Origin: Smittia aterrima
Taxonomy: Eukaryota; Arthropoda; Insecta; Diptera; Chironomidae
Direction: 5' to 3'
Length of the DNA: 64,000 bases
NCBI GenBank assembly: GCA_033063855.1
Contig: CP093830.1
Coordinates: 1,302,854-1,366,853 of the forward strand
The notes beneath the pieces are model-generated. The model had not been told where the DNA came from. It did no database searches and saw only the letters and a list, made by a program, of their open reading frames with translations. Every line of letters begins with the position of its first letter. The first letter of the stretch is position 1. Position numbers and translations under genes: made by a program. Shown in pieces: positions 26,101-40,800 of this stretch.

Positions 26101-28630
26101 GCATTAATGTGCTCTTGCAATGTTTCGGATGGTGCAGTGAGCGAGTGAGGAAACGAGAAGACGAACGAGAATTGTACAGTTAATTTGAAACACGTTTTTC
26201 ATTTTCGCTTTTTTTCCATTCTCTCGCTCATCGTCCATTAAAATGATTTTCTTTCATGTATGTTGTAATCAAAGAGTGTTCTTATTACAAATTATGTCTA
26301 GAATGTGCTCGTGTTACCTTTACTTTTACCTCCATAATCGACTCGAGTTACATTTGCTCAATCTTGTTAGAACACTTCCAGCTTCTCTCACTCATCCAGC
26401 CAATCATGTATTTAGTTTTTTTTTTGTGCTGATGTATGATTTGTCGTATGTGAACAAGGTGCCTGGGACAAGCTGAGTTGTGATAAATGTAGAGTGACCT
26501 AACAGCTATCATTATAGGTTAAAGCGTTTGAACAAGAGCGAAACTTACTGCTCAATCGTGCTAAACCTTCAAGGTATTCCACTGGGATGAGCTGAGCTTT
26601 CAAATCGATTTGATGTGATTTAAAAATCCCTTGCTCTGCATGTTTTTACACAGTTTGAAGACAAATTTAATCTCCCTGCTGACTGCGACTCTGCACTTCT
26701 CAGCTTTTCTTCAAAAGCGACAGAAATGATTTTAAATTACTCACTGCAATTTCTTCTTGGCTGCAAATGAACGGAAAAAATTGCATAATTTCCATGAAAT
26801 GAAAAAAAATAACGCAAAGTGTCTTCGTTGGTTGAAAAAAACTTATCAGAAACGTCATTATTTCACGTCCATAACGATTAGGTTTTTGTCATTTGCGCCG
26901 CTAGTCGATGATGATGAGAAAGAATGCAAGAGAGCTCATGGTGTGAAAATAAAGTTCAGAGCGTCAATGAGATTATCGGAAATTGACTATGAAATTTTCC
27001 GTCATCGACGGCTACATTGTGTTGAATGGCGTTTAATCAAGGTACATGCTGCTCAAGAGCGCTTTTGAAAAAAAATCTGTTACTGTCTGATGGAAAACAA
27101 TGAAAATTTAATTTCCCGCCTTCGTGTTCTTTTTATCGTCGCAATTTTTCATCATTGCGAAGGGCAATTTGGCGAGCAGATGTTGTCAACGAGTTTCACA
27201 CGTTCAGTTGAGTTATTGAAGTGCTGGCTACAGTTGGGCAGTGAAAATGCTTTGAGGGGATGAGACAATTTTAATTAAACATCTTGCATAGCAACACGCG
27301 TTCTCGTTAGCATCGTCGTCGTCCTGAAAAAAAGAAAATTTCAGTCGAGCGACTTAACAAGCTTAAAATCAACGAAGTGATTACAAAGATGGTTGACATG
27401 GAAAACCCAAACTGTCAGTTTCTCTGCAAGCCTCATCACCACTCATTCCTTGACGCTTTATTTTCGGTCGATGTGATAATTGGTTCTGTCATAATTATTT
27501 GTGCAAAATGAATTATGCCACGAAGCGAAAAGGTTGGATCCGTTGGCAGAAAAATAAAAGTTTATTAAATGAAATGAAAATTTATTTCGATTCAGTTTTT
27601 GCTCGCAATTTAATTCACGGCGTACGAAGAGAGGAATGAGAAAATCGGCGAAATAAAAAATTATCGGTTTCATGAGTAATAAAACTTTCTGAATTAAGAG
27701 TTTAAAGTCTGAGATATAAACGATAATAACTGAGGAAAGACATTAGATATCATGGAATCCTAGCTAGAATAATAATGCTTTCAGACCACGAACAAATCGT
27801 TATCGGCTTCAATTAACTCCAGAAATATCTTAACTGTTTCAAGAGTGAGAAGTGGATTTTAAACGTTTAAACCTTACTTAAGATAAAAGAGATTTCAGTT
27901 GGAAAGTTTCTGCTTTTGAGACGTGGTAGGAAGTAGCGGAAATGTTTACCTTTGAAAAGTCGGTAGTTCTTCAAAGTAAATCGCTGTTTACATATCATTA
28001 GATTTTTTAATTATGTCTTTGGTTGTTCCTCGTTGAATGTTCTCTCGAGTGTGCGAATTTGCGTAGGTGCGTTTCAATCAAATGTCATCTTGTCTCCAAA
28101 TTTAAATAACACCACGTGAATTAGAATTTCCAAATCGATAGAGAAGTGACGATAAATCCGGTGACGTGAGAGAGAATCGACGACATCAACGATAAGCAAC
28201 ACTCGATTGTCATTTGATTGACTTTACACGTGAAGCCATTGAAGCAAGACAATCTTCAAATTGGTTTTCGGCAGATAGATTGAACGACATGAATTTCCAA
28301 GATAAATATTGGCTCAACGAACAAAAAGGATTTCTAGTGACAACATAAGCTTCACGTTATTTGTGCAACAGCATTGATTCTCGTTGAGATCATGACGATA
28401 AATATTAATTTGCAACTTAAACGTCCGAGCACTGACAGCAATTCTCAGCCCTTCATCGGGTTCAGCCAAATGAATATTGATATTTAAATATTTGTTCACA
28501 CAGAAAATTTCCATTTTGATGAATATTAAGCTTCGTATTCCAGCGTTGTTAAAAAATGAAAGGAAGAGAGAGAGAAAATTCAGTTTCAAATTTTTCGGGT
28601 AGCTAAGCTTTTTGTCTAGACTGATTCGAT
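23166..28630. other. gene-poor block B
   Basis: About 5.5 kb with no supportable gene. One minus-strand frame at 23598-23843 resembles a hydrophobic leader followed by basic residues but lacks an ATG. A (CGT)n run lies near 27310-27323. Nothing else stands out. Confidence 0.55.
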
Positions 28631-28636
28631 ATCCGT

Positions 28637-28679
28637 TTTGCAGTTGCTATATCGAATGCTTGTTTGCAGTTGCCATATC
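28637..28679. repeat. short imperfect direct repeat
   Basis: A 17-base unit, TTTGCAGTTGCTATATC, occurs at 28637-28653 and again with one mismatch at 28663-28679, an offset of 26 bases. It looks like a small local tandem duplication. Confidence 0.6.
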
Positions 28680-28811
28680 ATCCTCCGATCACTCGAATAT
28701 TTTGTAAAATAATGAACGATGTGCATTCTTCTGAAAAAAAAAATCCTTTTATGTTTACCTTTTCAACGGCATTTCACGCGCTGTTTGCATTGACGATGGG
28801 TGAGAGTTTGA

Positions 28812-28846
28812 TTTTAATTAACAGCTAATTAATTCAATTAATTATC
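28812..28846. promoter_or_regulatory. candidate enhancer core: TAATTA cluster
   Basis: Within about 35 bases there are three to four overlapping TTAATTA/TAATTA homeodomain-type sites (about 28814-28820, 28826-28833 and 28836-28843). This is the densest such cluster noticed in the window. The regulatory role is inferred from motif density only. Confidence 0.35.
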
Positions 28847-28849
28847 TCG

Positions 28850-31800
28850 TATCGTTCAACCACATTATTTGCATTGATGCCAATGTTTGTTCGACATTTT
28901 TCAATGAGATAAAAGCTGATCTAACAACAGAGGCGCTATTTATCAATTTCGCTGGAATACGAAGAATGGCTTCCTCTTCTCACATTACGTAACTAAACGA
29001 TTCTCGTCTGTATCAGCTTCTCATTGAGTTCATGTAATTCGCGAACTGCTTCAAACATTTAATCCTGAGAATTAAATTCTTTCGTGAAAAAAAAAATGCT
29101 GACTCGTGTAAACTGAATTACTTTGAGTTTACTTTTCTGCACGCTAATTGAATATGATGCTCAATTAGTTATGAAGTTGAAAAGCTTCTCGCAATCCAGA
29201 TAGAACGAAAACGTGAAGTCTCTTTATGTTTGTGGCTCAAAGGGATAGGACTTTTATCAAAATTTCGTCACGTTACGTCGTTTGCAGTGATCACGTTGCG
29301 GATTTTGCAATTCAAGCCAAAACTTTGTTTACAGCACGTGAGCTTTGTACACAATCTCGTCCCTTCCACAGAGAAAAATATTCCGGAAGTGCCTTAGTTT
29401 CCAAAAACCAGCGAACAAACATGACTTTGCCAAGGCTTCGAATTTTTTTCATGCTGACACGAGAAATGTTAGCGAAATGGAATAAAAAAAAAACTTAAAA
29501 GCAAAGTCCGGAGTTAACTTTGTTGCTTTAGCTCTCTGTGCAACTTCAACTTTATGATTCAACTTTCAGTTAGCTTAAGGTCTGTTGATTCTGTGAACAA
29601 CGAGTGTTTCCTACTGCAACTGCGAGAGAAATGCAATCATTAGGGATTGCTTGAGAAACAAACCGTCAAGGAAACAATTTCTCCTTCTGAAACCGAACAA
29701 ATAAACTTTAATCTGCCAAGTCAATATCTTGGAAACTTCCTGCCAGAGTCAATTTGTTGATAATTTTGTTAGATACTCCAGTAAAACTGAATCTCAGTAA
29801 ATTCCACAATGGAACGCGAACAACAAACAAATGAATGAACTTCTGAACATTCGTTAAACAAACAACGATCTCTCATCTTAAATCTAATGAAATTTGAATT
29901 AGTTTTCGTTTCTCACCTTAAACTTTGAGCCTCGCTTTTTATTTTTTATTTGCTCAACTCATTCAGGTCACTTCGAGTAGTGCAGATGGCATTGAGATAG
30001 TCTCTTGTTGAGTAGACAATGAGTCGCAGTTACTTTTGTGATAAAATAAGATCGCTCGGTAAACTACTCAGGGACTTTAAATGTTAATTAGTTGCGCGGC
30101 GAAATGTCTATCATAAACCACTCGATGATTAACGAGGCATTTGAAAAGCAATCAGAGACAGTTAGCTTGATTAAAATTGTCAACAGCATTTCTGCATAAA
30201 TCGGTTTCTTTCAAACTTTGAAACATTCATTCGACTGTTGTCCATATTCAGTTTTGAGTATCACTTTAATGGATATTATATTGATATAAATTACAGTGCT
30301 CACGCCCACAGCTTTCTCGCAATCGGCACTGCTGCTTGTGTCGAAGAAACTGCGTTTGATCAATTAATGAAAATTAGACTTTGCTCCAATAAAAAAAAAT
30401 TGTGGCCGGTTACTACAATCGCTGACTCGCTTTATCTCGAGTTGAGTTCGATTTATTATTCATGTGGTCAGCTGCTAATTGCCTAATATCTGTTCTCGCG
30501 CTCACTTTTCTGCACAACGTCTTAGTCGAGTTATGAAGCAATATATTTCCGGCAATTTAATAATATTATTTCATTCATTCATTGGGCTGCTCGCATTTCA
30601 GACGCGAGACTTGCCGATGGCCTTCGTGCGATAATCATCCAGTTTCAAGTTCTAGTCGCCCTCTCGGCTATAAAACATTTTTATTACAATTTGATTGGAA
30701 TTGAACATTGCGATATGGTAAAACACTGGTGGAGAGGTCCGTGAAATAGGCAGCAGCAGCAGCCAGTAATGATTTAATTGGAACAGTTGAGTCGACTTCG
30801 TATTAATAAAAACCTGTTTGAGCCTTATTTTTTTCTTAAGCTCGCGTGCCTTGCTTCGATTCCATGTTATGCAAAAGTTAGTGAAACACATTGAACTGAA
30901 ATCAATAGAAAGATAGACTTTTGATTCATTTATGAAGTGGTCGATGTGTAATTTAGTAATCGAGCCGATAATTTGCTAGTTCAGTTTCCTTTGAGTCTAA
31001 TCCGAGAATTCGATCATAGAATTTGTTTTTATTCTCAGCAAGTTACCCATTGCGTCGCTACTTGAAGCCTTTTCAATGAAATAGTTAGACAAAAAAATAA
31101 ACAGAAGGCGAACCTTGAAAACGACTTTTCGATTAAGTTAAATAGCGCAAGAATAATAAAAACTCTTTTAAAGAGTTTAGTCAGAAACTGGAGCAGCCTT
31201 ACGTGATTGAAACAGTTGCGAAGCTTCTGGCATGCTACACGTAATTCTAAGCCCTTTCGATGTAAGCAGAAAAACTGAAGAAAATTAGTCATGAAATGAA
31301 ATAGCGCATAAGACACGCGATGGACTTCTCCTCCAGTGTAATGAACGCCTTGGAAATCTGAAAGAAACCTCATTGAGCTTGACTATTTGAAGTGTCAGAG
31401 GAATATTTTTCAATTTGAAATGCAAATGATAATTTTTTTTACGATTTCTTCTTGGATAGTTTGTCAGCAAAGGAAATGAGTCGGAGAATTCGTCTTAGAT
31501 GATTTAGTTTTAATACAAGCGACATGTGTTTATTGCCTAGCAAACTCTTGGGCGGCATTCGCATTCGTTCGGGATGACTTCAGGTTCTGAAAAGTGTCAC
31601 AAGAAAACAAATGGCGGGGGACTTTATCAAACAGAATCCAATTTCAAGATGAATTTTCCACGGCCTGGTGTAAGTCTTTCAACTTCTCAGTCTATTCATA
31701 AATCTATGAGATTCTCTCGGTCTGGAACGAATGAATTTCTGTCTCATCGATTATTCTTCCTCTTCTCTTCTTTTTCACCTCCAACATTGTTTGTTTCTTT

Positions 31801-34800
31801 AAATGCAAAGGCAGAGAGTAAAAAAAAAGTAAAGAAGAACCGAAAATAAGAATTCAACGTGAAGAACTAAAATATGATTAAAAAATATTGCTCGAATCAA
31901 ATGTTTAATCAAGCAAAAATTATAGGCCAAACGCAAGATTTAAGAAAAAAAAAACTCTTTGAATCAAAAATTTGCAGTTTGTACAGCAAACAAAGAATTC
32001 TTTTAAACGAATCTAGCTTAAGAAGAGAATCGAAGCTTAACGAATGCGTTCTCTTCATGCACATAGTCGAACAGTAATTTTGACATGCATGTCGGGAGGT
32101 GTGAAATCGCTCTCTCATTTCTCATAATTTCCTTCTTCATTGAATTTCTTCTCATAATCCCAAAGGAATCCCGAAGATGTTTTAGCGATGCTGTTCTTTT
32201 AAAGTTTTTAAATAGAAGCCGGGCTGAGCAGACACGGTGGCATTCATAAAAGGAGCAATTGGAAATGATTCATTAGCAGCTGTGCTAATAAACTCTCACT
32301 GGCTCAGACCCACATCGAATTCCGTCTCTGATGGTGTTACTTGTGGAAGCCGCAAGACTCCGGACGCTAATGAAACCAGAAGGGAGCTGGAAATCACACG
32401 CTGATATTAATTAAAATAAATAGACGAACGGCCAGCAAATACGTGTGAGATTGCTTCGCTTCATCAAACGAAATTGGCTGTTGCGTCGTCTTCGACGGAT
32501 CGAGAACAACGCTGATGAATCTAAATATCATTCTTAGATTTCGTTTGATGTGTGAAGAAATTTCATGGCGCTCACAGTTGGTGGCATGCCATGAAAACGG
32601 GAAGCGAGTAAAGAGAGATCCCGAACTCTTTTTGATCAGAAGTTTTCTTCTTTCCGCATGAACGTTTTGAACAGTTGGAGAGCCGACGACCGCTCGAGTT
32701 CTATTTCCTCCATTGAAATGTATGAAACAAAATGATTTCTTTCAAGAATTTGCTTAGCTAAGTAGATTCAACATTAAACTTTTTGGAATTTCCATTGAAA
32801 GCAAAGCAATCTCAGAAGCTAATGCGTTGCTTCGGTTCTGATTCAGTGAAAGAGAATTTTGAAGGTAAATAATTAAGATGAACAGCACGAGATCAGATAT
32901 TAGCTTCTTTGTGTAGCTCGTATCAAACATTTTTTTCCCACCGAAAAGACATTAAGAAAGTCGCTTCGCTCACTAGAGAAATAATTGATGGTAATTATTA
33001 ACTTTTTAAACTCTCAAATGAAAACTTCTATGGTGAGCTAATAGCACTTGCCTCAAAAATGTGAATGAAAGGAAAACGAAATCTCACTTTTACTGCGTCC
33101 GGCAGAGTTTGGAATCAAAATAAAATGGAAAGCGTAATGACTGTGGAAAAGTTTAGTTTTAGATGAAAGGGAAGCTCGTCTCGATGTTTGATTTATTTTT
33201 CTGTAAAATTCATTAATTTTTAAGAGGATTCGCAATATTTTTTAAGATTAAAAGGATTTTTGATGAAAATGTGTGAGGTTTGTTTTCATAATAATCCGAC
33301 ATGAGCCACTTTGTACTTCAATTAATGTTTTCATATTTTCCAGGCTGTAGAGAAAGTTTGGGTCCGCAGATATTTCGAGTTTATTTAGTTAAAACTCATT
33401 CCTATTACTCTCTATACTCGGAGCTCTGATTATATTGGAGCAAAAAGGGTCAGATGCTTTGGAAATTTAATTCGTTATTTATTTTCCCCCTTTTATCGTC
33501 TCATGGTAAACAAATCTGCTTCCGATTTAAACTTCATGAGCCTGCCATCTTATTCTCGAGGGAATTCGGCAAATTGGTTAAATCTTCTTCCGAGTCATTG
33601 AGCGAGAAGATGAAACGAATCAGCGATAAACATTATTAAAATCAAAATGAAATCATTTTCCAACAGCAAAACTGGACCGACCGTAAACGGCTTACGGGTT
33701 TTGTTTTTAATCAAAATTTATGCTTTGAGAGTAAACAATCAAATGCTTGGGTTAGTTTTTCGAGAAAGAGGGGAGGATAAATTTGCTATCGCGGTAATTA
33801 AAAGTTCAGCGAGCATCGAATTACTAATTTATCCATTCACGCTGACAAATGCATTATGAACAAGCTGATTATTGAATCATTAAAATGTATTTAATTGCAA
33901 ATGCGCAATGAAATTACCCTCACACAACAGACTCTTCCATTCTCAACTTCATTTGCATGCATGATAAATAATTCAAGATTTTTTTGCACCTCCCTTGCCA
34001 TAAATGACTGCAGCACGAACCTGGGGAGAGTCTTTAATGAGGAAAATGTGCTGGCTGGAGCGAAAATGTTGAATAATATTTTAATAAATGAGAAGCTTAT
34101 GGAGCAACGATAGTTGCAAATTTATTTTACGTGTTAGAGGGAACTGCGCACAGAGGACGATTGAGGAAAAAGCAAGCAACGCAGTTTTGTATTTTTTTGG
34201 TGAACTTCGCTTATTGTTAACGATCATGCTAATCTTTCCCAGCACTCGCTACCCTTTAATTCAATTTATCGATTGGTTAGTGTTGCATGAACTGAGTTGC
34301 ATCATCTAACATTCAATAATTCATAACTGACTGCAAAGTTGCGAGCAATGAAAATTTATCGTTTCGACGCCAAAAGAGAGCAAGGGCGCAATTTGCGAGT
34401 TCAGGCTTTTAAAAGCGATAATCACTGAGTTTAGACAGCTCGTATTCACATTAGCTCGACCTTTCCGTGCTCACCATACTGCAATTTGAAATCATCGTAT
34501 TAATAATTGTAATTACAGCAGTCGCAACATATTTCCTTCCTTCGCCTGAGTTATGAGCTTGCGATAAAAACACTTTTCTGCGATTGACTCGCATTCTTTG
34601 CTCGGTTTACTTGATTCATGTTACTTCACCTTCGTAAAGAAAAATGTTCGCACACCATAATTACCCAAATTTTCATGTATCTGTGTTCTCTTTGATCATA
34701 AATCATCGGAAGTTGTTCTTGTTGTGTTGCTTCTGCGAGCATTAAGCTTTTGAGTGATATAATGCAGAAGTCTTGTCTTCCCGTGCAATCGCATGACTCA

Positions 34801-37800
34801 CTCAAAACGACGAAGGTTACCCTGACACTTTTAAGTTTCTTTTGAAGCTTGCGTGCCGATTTTTATTTTGAGATTAGCGTCGCAAATGTGTCAATATTGC
34901 TTCGCTTCCCGTCAATTACTCGTCACTCACAAACGAAATCTCCTTTTAATTAAAATTCACTTTGGATCGCTTGACGTTAATGACGAGGAAGTTGAGATCA
35001 AATTCCTGTACAATTATCTCCTTCGAAAGCAGTTGTCAATGAAATCATCATTAAGACTTCTCTTCCTTCTTGTCGTCTCTCCCTCTGTCTTGGCATGTAG
35101 ACAGAAGAAAGTTTCTTTGATATTTCCACTGAAATAATTGGCCGCTTAGACGACTATGCATCCTTTTGAAAACGGCATTTAATCATCTTCAAAATAGGAA
35201 TCCATCAAAAGACCAGACACCAATAATTTTCTCTGATTCCCAAAAAGAAACAATTATCGGTCATTGTTTCTATCCCTTGCTCTTGAAATAGGTTAACTTC
35301 TCGCAATCTCTCTGTCTCTATCGATCGAGACAAGGATTCTTGAGAAAGAAGAAGAAGCTCACCGATCATTATAATAAAATTCCATATCAAAATATTTTAA
35401 TCTGTTTTATGTTTTCATAATTTCTTAATGCATTTTAAATAACATGTCTTGTCGACTCTTTTTTATGATTCTTTAATCGCCTCCAGTTTTTGGTGATTCT
35501 TAGTTTTCAGTTCACGGAACAGCGACAATTATCCACAATTTTCGTTCATTAAATTCGCTCTCGTCTAAACGTTTTCTTGGCCATTCCGCTGCTCATGCAT
35601 TAACTGCAGTCGAGAATGTTTCGCACAAACGTTTCATTTGATTAATTTTTAGTAAACGTTTGGCTCCGCTATTAGAACTAATTTTGCATGGTCTGAGAAT
35701 TCATTGGTGAAGGCACGAGAGGATTCAAAAAAAAATATTTTCATTCACTCCGAGAGTTCATTTAAATCGTTATAACGAAGCTAAATTTGACCAAACGCAT
35801 TTCCACCCTCGGTGGAACATCGGACGTGAGTTTAGCAGATTATTCAATTTCCTCGCATCCCCCCCTCACTTATTCAATGGACTTCTGGATGTGCGAGCCA
35901 TAAAATGGGATAAAAGGGATGTGTAATCGAGATGCTCTGTAGGGTAGAGCGTGATGGAAGAAGCAAATACCTTTATTATGAAAACTTTCAGCCATTACTT
36001 TGGCATTTTGTTTTGTAAGAAGAGAGAGAAAGTCATCAAATAAACACAACACGAGAAGATTTGAGAGTCAGGCGAGCGTACGCACCTTCATCAACCACTT
36101 CAATCTCATTAAAGTTTAAAGCGCTAGCGGATGCTTTCTCGAGTGTAAACATTACAAACACAATTTATTGCAAGGATGCATAAAAAGAGGGGCGAAGAGT
36201 GATTGGAGTTGGTTTTCACTGCTTAATAATTTGTAAGTTTGACTTGGGACGCTCGAATGGGAGACGAGATATAACTTTTGAAATTTATTGAGTTCCTTTT
36301 TTTTGCAGGAGGCGAGGCAAGAGAGAGGCTCCTGAACAGAAGAATGAATGTCTGAAGAAGAGATGACGATTAGATTGCAAGCCAAGATCATAAATCTAAA
36401 GTCGAGGATCCACCCGCTTCCGAATTGTGAACAGAATTAATGAAATTCCTTGGTCAGTGGAAAAAAAATATAAAAACTTAAAAGGTTTTTTTTAAACTTC
36501 CAATAAAGTCAATGACAAAACGAAATTCGATAAATTATTGTTTCAGGTGGCCACGGCAATAAATTTTGCGTTGCAGTAACAGCTTGTTTGTTCTTTAATC
36601 TCTCCACGTATTGTTATCGGTTATCTTGTCAATCCCTCATTTAAAATTCAATCCTCGCTAGATTGGTTAGCTGTTGGTTTGTATTTTTAAAAGATAAAAT
36701 GTTGATTCAGCCGAAGAGCGAGAGCAGAAGGGAACAAACTGAAAGAATATGGAAATAGTTCATAATCATTGTCGTATTAATGTCAATGGTCACTGCACAC
36801 ATCTCAGCTCGAACTTCTCCGATATGATCTCGGAATAAATTTCAATTTACGATCAGTTTTTTTCCTCCATACCGCAACGTTTTTTAGCTTCGACTTATTG
36901 AAGCATAAACAATAATGATAAATGTTCATTCAGCGAGACTTTAGTAAAAAGTTTTTACTCAACTCAAATGGAAAGTTCTCAAACCATTTGGTTCAATTGA
37001 CTACGTAGTTGTTCAAAGGAAGATTTCTCCAATTATCTTCAAATAAAAATTATTGAGAAACTAGATTTACCGAAACGATAATTTGCTATCCTCTCATAAA
37101 GTAAGGATTTTATAATTATTCATTCAACGATGTTTGCAACTCAAAAGAAAATAGTTCATCTCCTTATCAAATGAAGCCGGAAAATCTTCGTAGTTTACGA
37201 ACCAACCCTAATCATAAGAAGAGTTCAACTTGAAATTATCATTGCATAATGTTTCATTTCCCTCATCGCTATAAAAGTGAATAAATCAATAAGTTCATGT
37301 GAATTCAATCAGAATGCATCGATTTCGAGGCTCGAAAGTAAATAGAGCAGAAAATAGATTCAAACAGGAAGAAGATGGAAAAGATCGAAAGGAAATTTAT
37401 GTGTTGGGAAAACTAAAGGGACGGGAATATTAAATTGCTGACAGTCGATTGCACTTTAAATCTCTCGTAACGATGAAAACTATCTCAACATCAGCAACTT
37501 TTTCGTCTCAATATTCATTCTCTCATTTACATCTCGATTTCGCAAGTCATGTGAAGCCGGGAAGAGTGAAAGCTTTATTTAAGTAATCTTCCCATTGTTT
37601 CGCCAACAATCGACTGCTGCTCGTAAGTCGATGTAAGACTTTTAAGAAAGCAACAAAAAATATTGAAAGAAGAAAAGCTTATCGATTAATATTTTTTTGC
37701 AGCACAATAATACAATTCATTTAGATTTGTTTGTTGTTTGGCCGCGACTTTTAAAATATTTTAATTAGGAATCATTAGATAATCTGATGTCTACTTAAAG

Positions 37801-40800
37801 ATAAATTTCATAAATTGAAACCGCAAATTTGAGATTGCGGTGTAATCAACAGATGTCAGACAAATCACTTAACTCGCATTGACCACGAAAGTATTTTGCA
37901 TGCAATGAGACTTCTCTCACTTCTTCTTAGATCTTCTTTGCCACTGACATTCATCCATCGCCCCATTCACGATGAATTGATGACTTAATCTTCCTCTCGG
38001 CCGATTCAATTGAAAACAAAATAATAATAAAAAAAAAATATCTTAACAAACAAACTTTGAAGGCAGTGAAGAACTTCAACGTGTCAGGCTCGGAATGAAT
38101 AAAGTTTCTCGTCCCTCCCGTGAAACAATAAGCGCTCTCGAGTTGGCTCTTCAAGAAATATGGATTTCAATAACTCTTCCAGTTCATGATCTCATCCAAC
38201 GATTCTTATCGCTCTTTGCCTCCACTACTCGTTCGTAAATTGATGGATATTTGAAGCGCTCTTGAAGAAATGAAGTTTTGAAGCAGCGATTGAGGAAATT
38301 TCAATAACAGTTCAAAAGTTCAATAGCGAAAAGCACTTGAAATAATTATCTTTCATCGCAAGTTTCTTCTTTTAGCAGCCGAAAGCCTACTCAATTTCAC
38401 ATTCACCCTCCTCTGCTTCTTTTGATATGTAAATGCAGGTGCCTTGTTGGTTCACGCCATTCAAGAGATTGAATGACGCTTGGCGTGAGTAATGTTCGAT
38501 GCCAAACACTTTGAATATTAAATTAAACAAACGATGGGTGACCGAAAGAAATGATTTCGAATCGATATCCAAAATGATGAGACATCGATAGTTGAGGTGT
38601 TGCTTATGCCTCGAGAGGTATAACTTTGCACATTTTGACATCGAAGTCTTTCATAAAATGAGCTCTTTAGCTCATTAGCGTATTCCAACAACGAATGAAG
38701 ACTTCCACGAAATAAACAATACGGGTACACCAACAAGAGGAGAGAGAGCGTTTTATTATCGCCTTTTTTTTTCTTTAAAACGATGAGCGACTCTTTCGGA
38801 ATATTAAAAGTATTAATGAGCTGTTTGTTGAAACGAGCAACGTCGCTCTCGCGAGATAGATTCAGATTATAATAAAAATTGTTCATTACAGCATGTGAAT
38901 ATTAATAAACATGTGTTTTCCCCATTCACATGAGAACCGAGCAGCATAATTTCTGAGGAATTCTGCAGTGAACGAGCTTCAATTCTTCATTGTAAAGCAG
39001 GCAGAGTTAAAAGATTAGAGCAATTCGCATGATGAGCGCAATGTTTGCGTCATTCATCTCTGTTGCACTGACTGCAGCTATCTAACTATACGAATCTAAC
39101 AGGAACACCTGATTCCGCCATGCTTTTTCTGCTGCTTCTGATCTTGTGACATTTCATAATTTGTTATTTTTCCCATCGCCAGAAAATTCATTTCTGCGAA
39201 ACATAAGCACGTAATGTTATGGTGTAGACAGACATCAGCAGACAGATGGAACCACGGTAATTAAAACGAGGGGAGAAATAACGCTTCAGCATCGCAAACC
39301 CAGAAAAATGGGAATGAATTATGAGTGCAACAAAACAGCAGCAGCAAAAAAAAAAAAGTTCAAAGCGCGTCCCGCAAACGAGAGAAGGGAAAATCATGAT
39401 AAGGAAAAGACTTCTGAACGCTCCCGCATCTTTGCCTTTGTTTCATTTTTTATGAGGATGAGACAACAGAAGGAGCGATAAGGCGACGATACAAAAAGAA
39501 CATTAATGTCGCCATTCGCTGAACGAGTCAACCTGCTTGGGTCGCCTTGAAAAATATGCTTCAGGCTCTGAAGTTCAGAGTTTCCTGTGTAGGCTGAATT
39601 ATTTCGCTTTAAGAAAAAAACTTTATTTGCCATTTTGTGGGTAAGATTTCAATCAAGAGAAAGAGTCAGCTTTCCTTCAAAATCCTTTTTGAAAGAAGAA
39701 CCCGTTAACCTGTCGAAGTTAAAGAATGTTTCACTCTCTTAAACGTCTTTTGTCGCAAAGAAATTTGTTCACTTCAAGACACAAAGTTATTTATGATATC
39801 TGCTTTTGCCCGAACAGTCTGCAAACCCTTAAAGTGGTCGCTTTGGCGTCAATGACGACAGACCCTTAAAACGTAACAAAATCGATTTCTGTCATTCGAT
39901 TATTTTTGTTTCAACTTCTTTTATGTTTTCTCAAAAAGTATAAAAGTAAATCCAAACATTTTGGCATTTTTTTTTCATTGAGGCTTAAAATTTAATGTTT
40001 TGGAATGTTTGGCAAGATATCGAGTCCAATTACTCGCGAGGATTTTCACGATTTTTCTATTCGATTTATTCTTCTCGACCCCGACAAATATCTCAGTGGC
40101 GTTGGCATTGCAATAACATTAGATAATGACCAATAAAAAGCAAATAGCTTTTCTTTCAACCCCAAGGCAAATCTTTCGCCTTCGTCATAGAGAAGACTTT
40201 ATCTCAAACAAAACAAACAAACAACATTAAATTATTATTAAACATGATGGCCGGGATATTTGCGGAAGAATAAAAGACAAAAGTTTCGATAAATACAAAA
40301 CTCAGAAGCAGAGAAACTGCGATGTCCTGAGCAGAGAAATGTGTTTATAGTGAATTTGCGATAACTTTTTCGCTTTGCCAATTCGATTGCTGCAAAAATA
40401 AACAAATAAATGAAATTGAGAGAAAGACAACAATTTTTTTTATTACGGAAACGGAGATTTTTGTTATTTTGTTGTTTTGGGGTAAAATTTTAGATGATTT
40501 TATTCTGACTCAAATTTATTAGAAGACCGCTGCTGTTTAGTTTAAATTTTGCATGTAAATTTAATGTCCATGAAATAAACGTTTGCATGTAATTGAATTA
40601 AGATTCGCTTTTCGCTTATTTTTTGGGTTAGACTCTCAAGTAAACGAGGGAATGTTCACACAACACGCGGAGACAATTAACGGCGCAACATAATGAGATT
40701 GTTTTATGATTCGACTTGAAACTCCCAGCAAAGCAATTGTGTACGTGAAAACCTTTTTTTATCTCACGTCGTCGCAGCAAATTGCTTAATTCTTTTCCAC

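Noticed and set aside
29646..29657. 12-base match to the miR-137 5' end
   Set aside because: The match stops after the 12 bases and the flanks do not form a precursor hairpin.
31035..31373. 112-codon minus-strand frame
   Set aside because: No domain or family signal, in AT-rich sequence where such frames are common.
38518..38886. 122-codon minus-strand frame
   Set aside because: No known motif, overlaps another random frame, and no promoter or splice context.
40010..40018. 9-base match to the miR-31 seed region
   Set aside because: No complementary arm within 80 bases.
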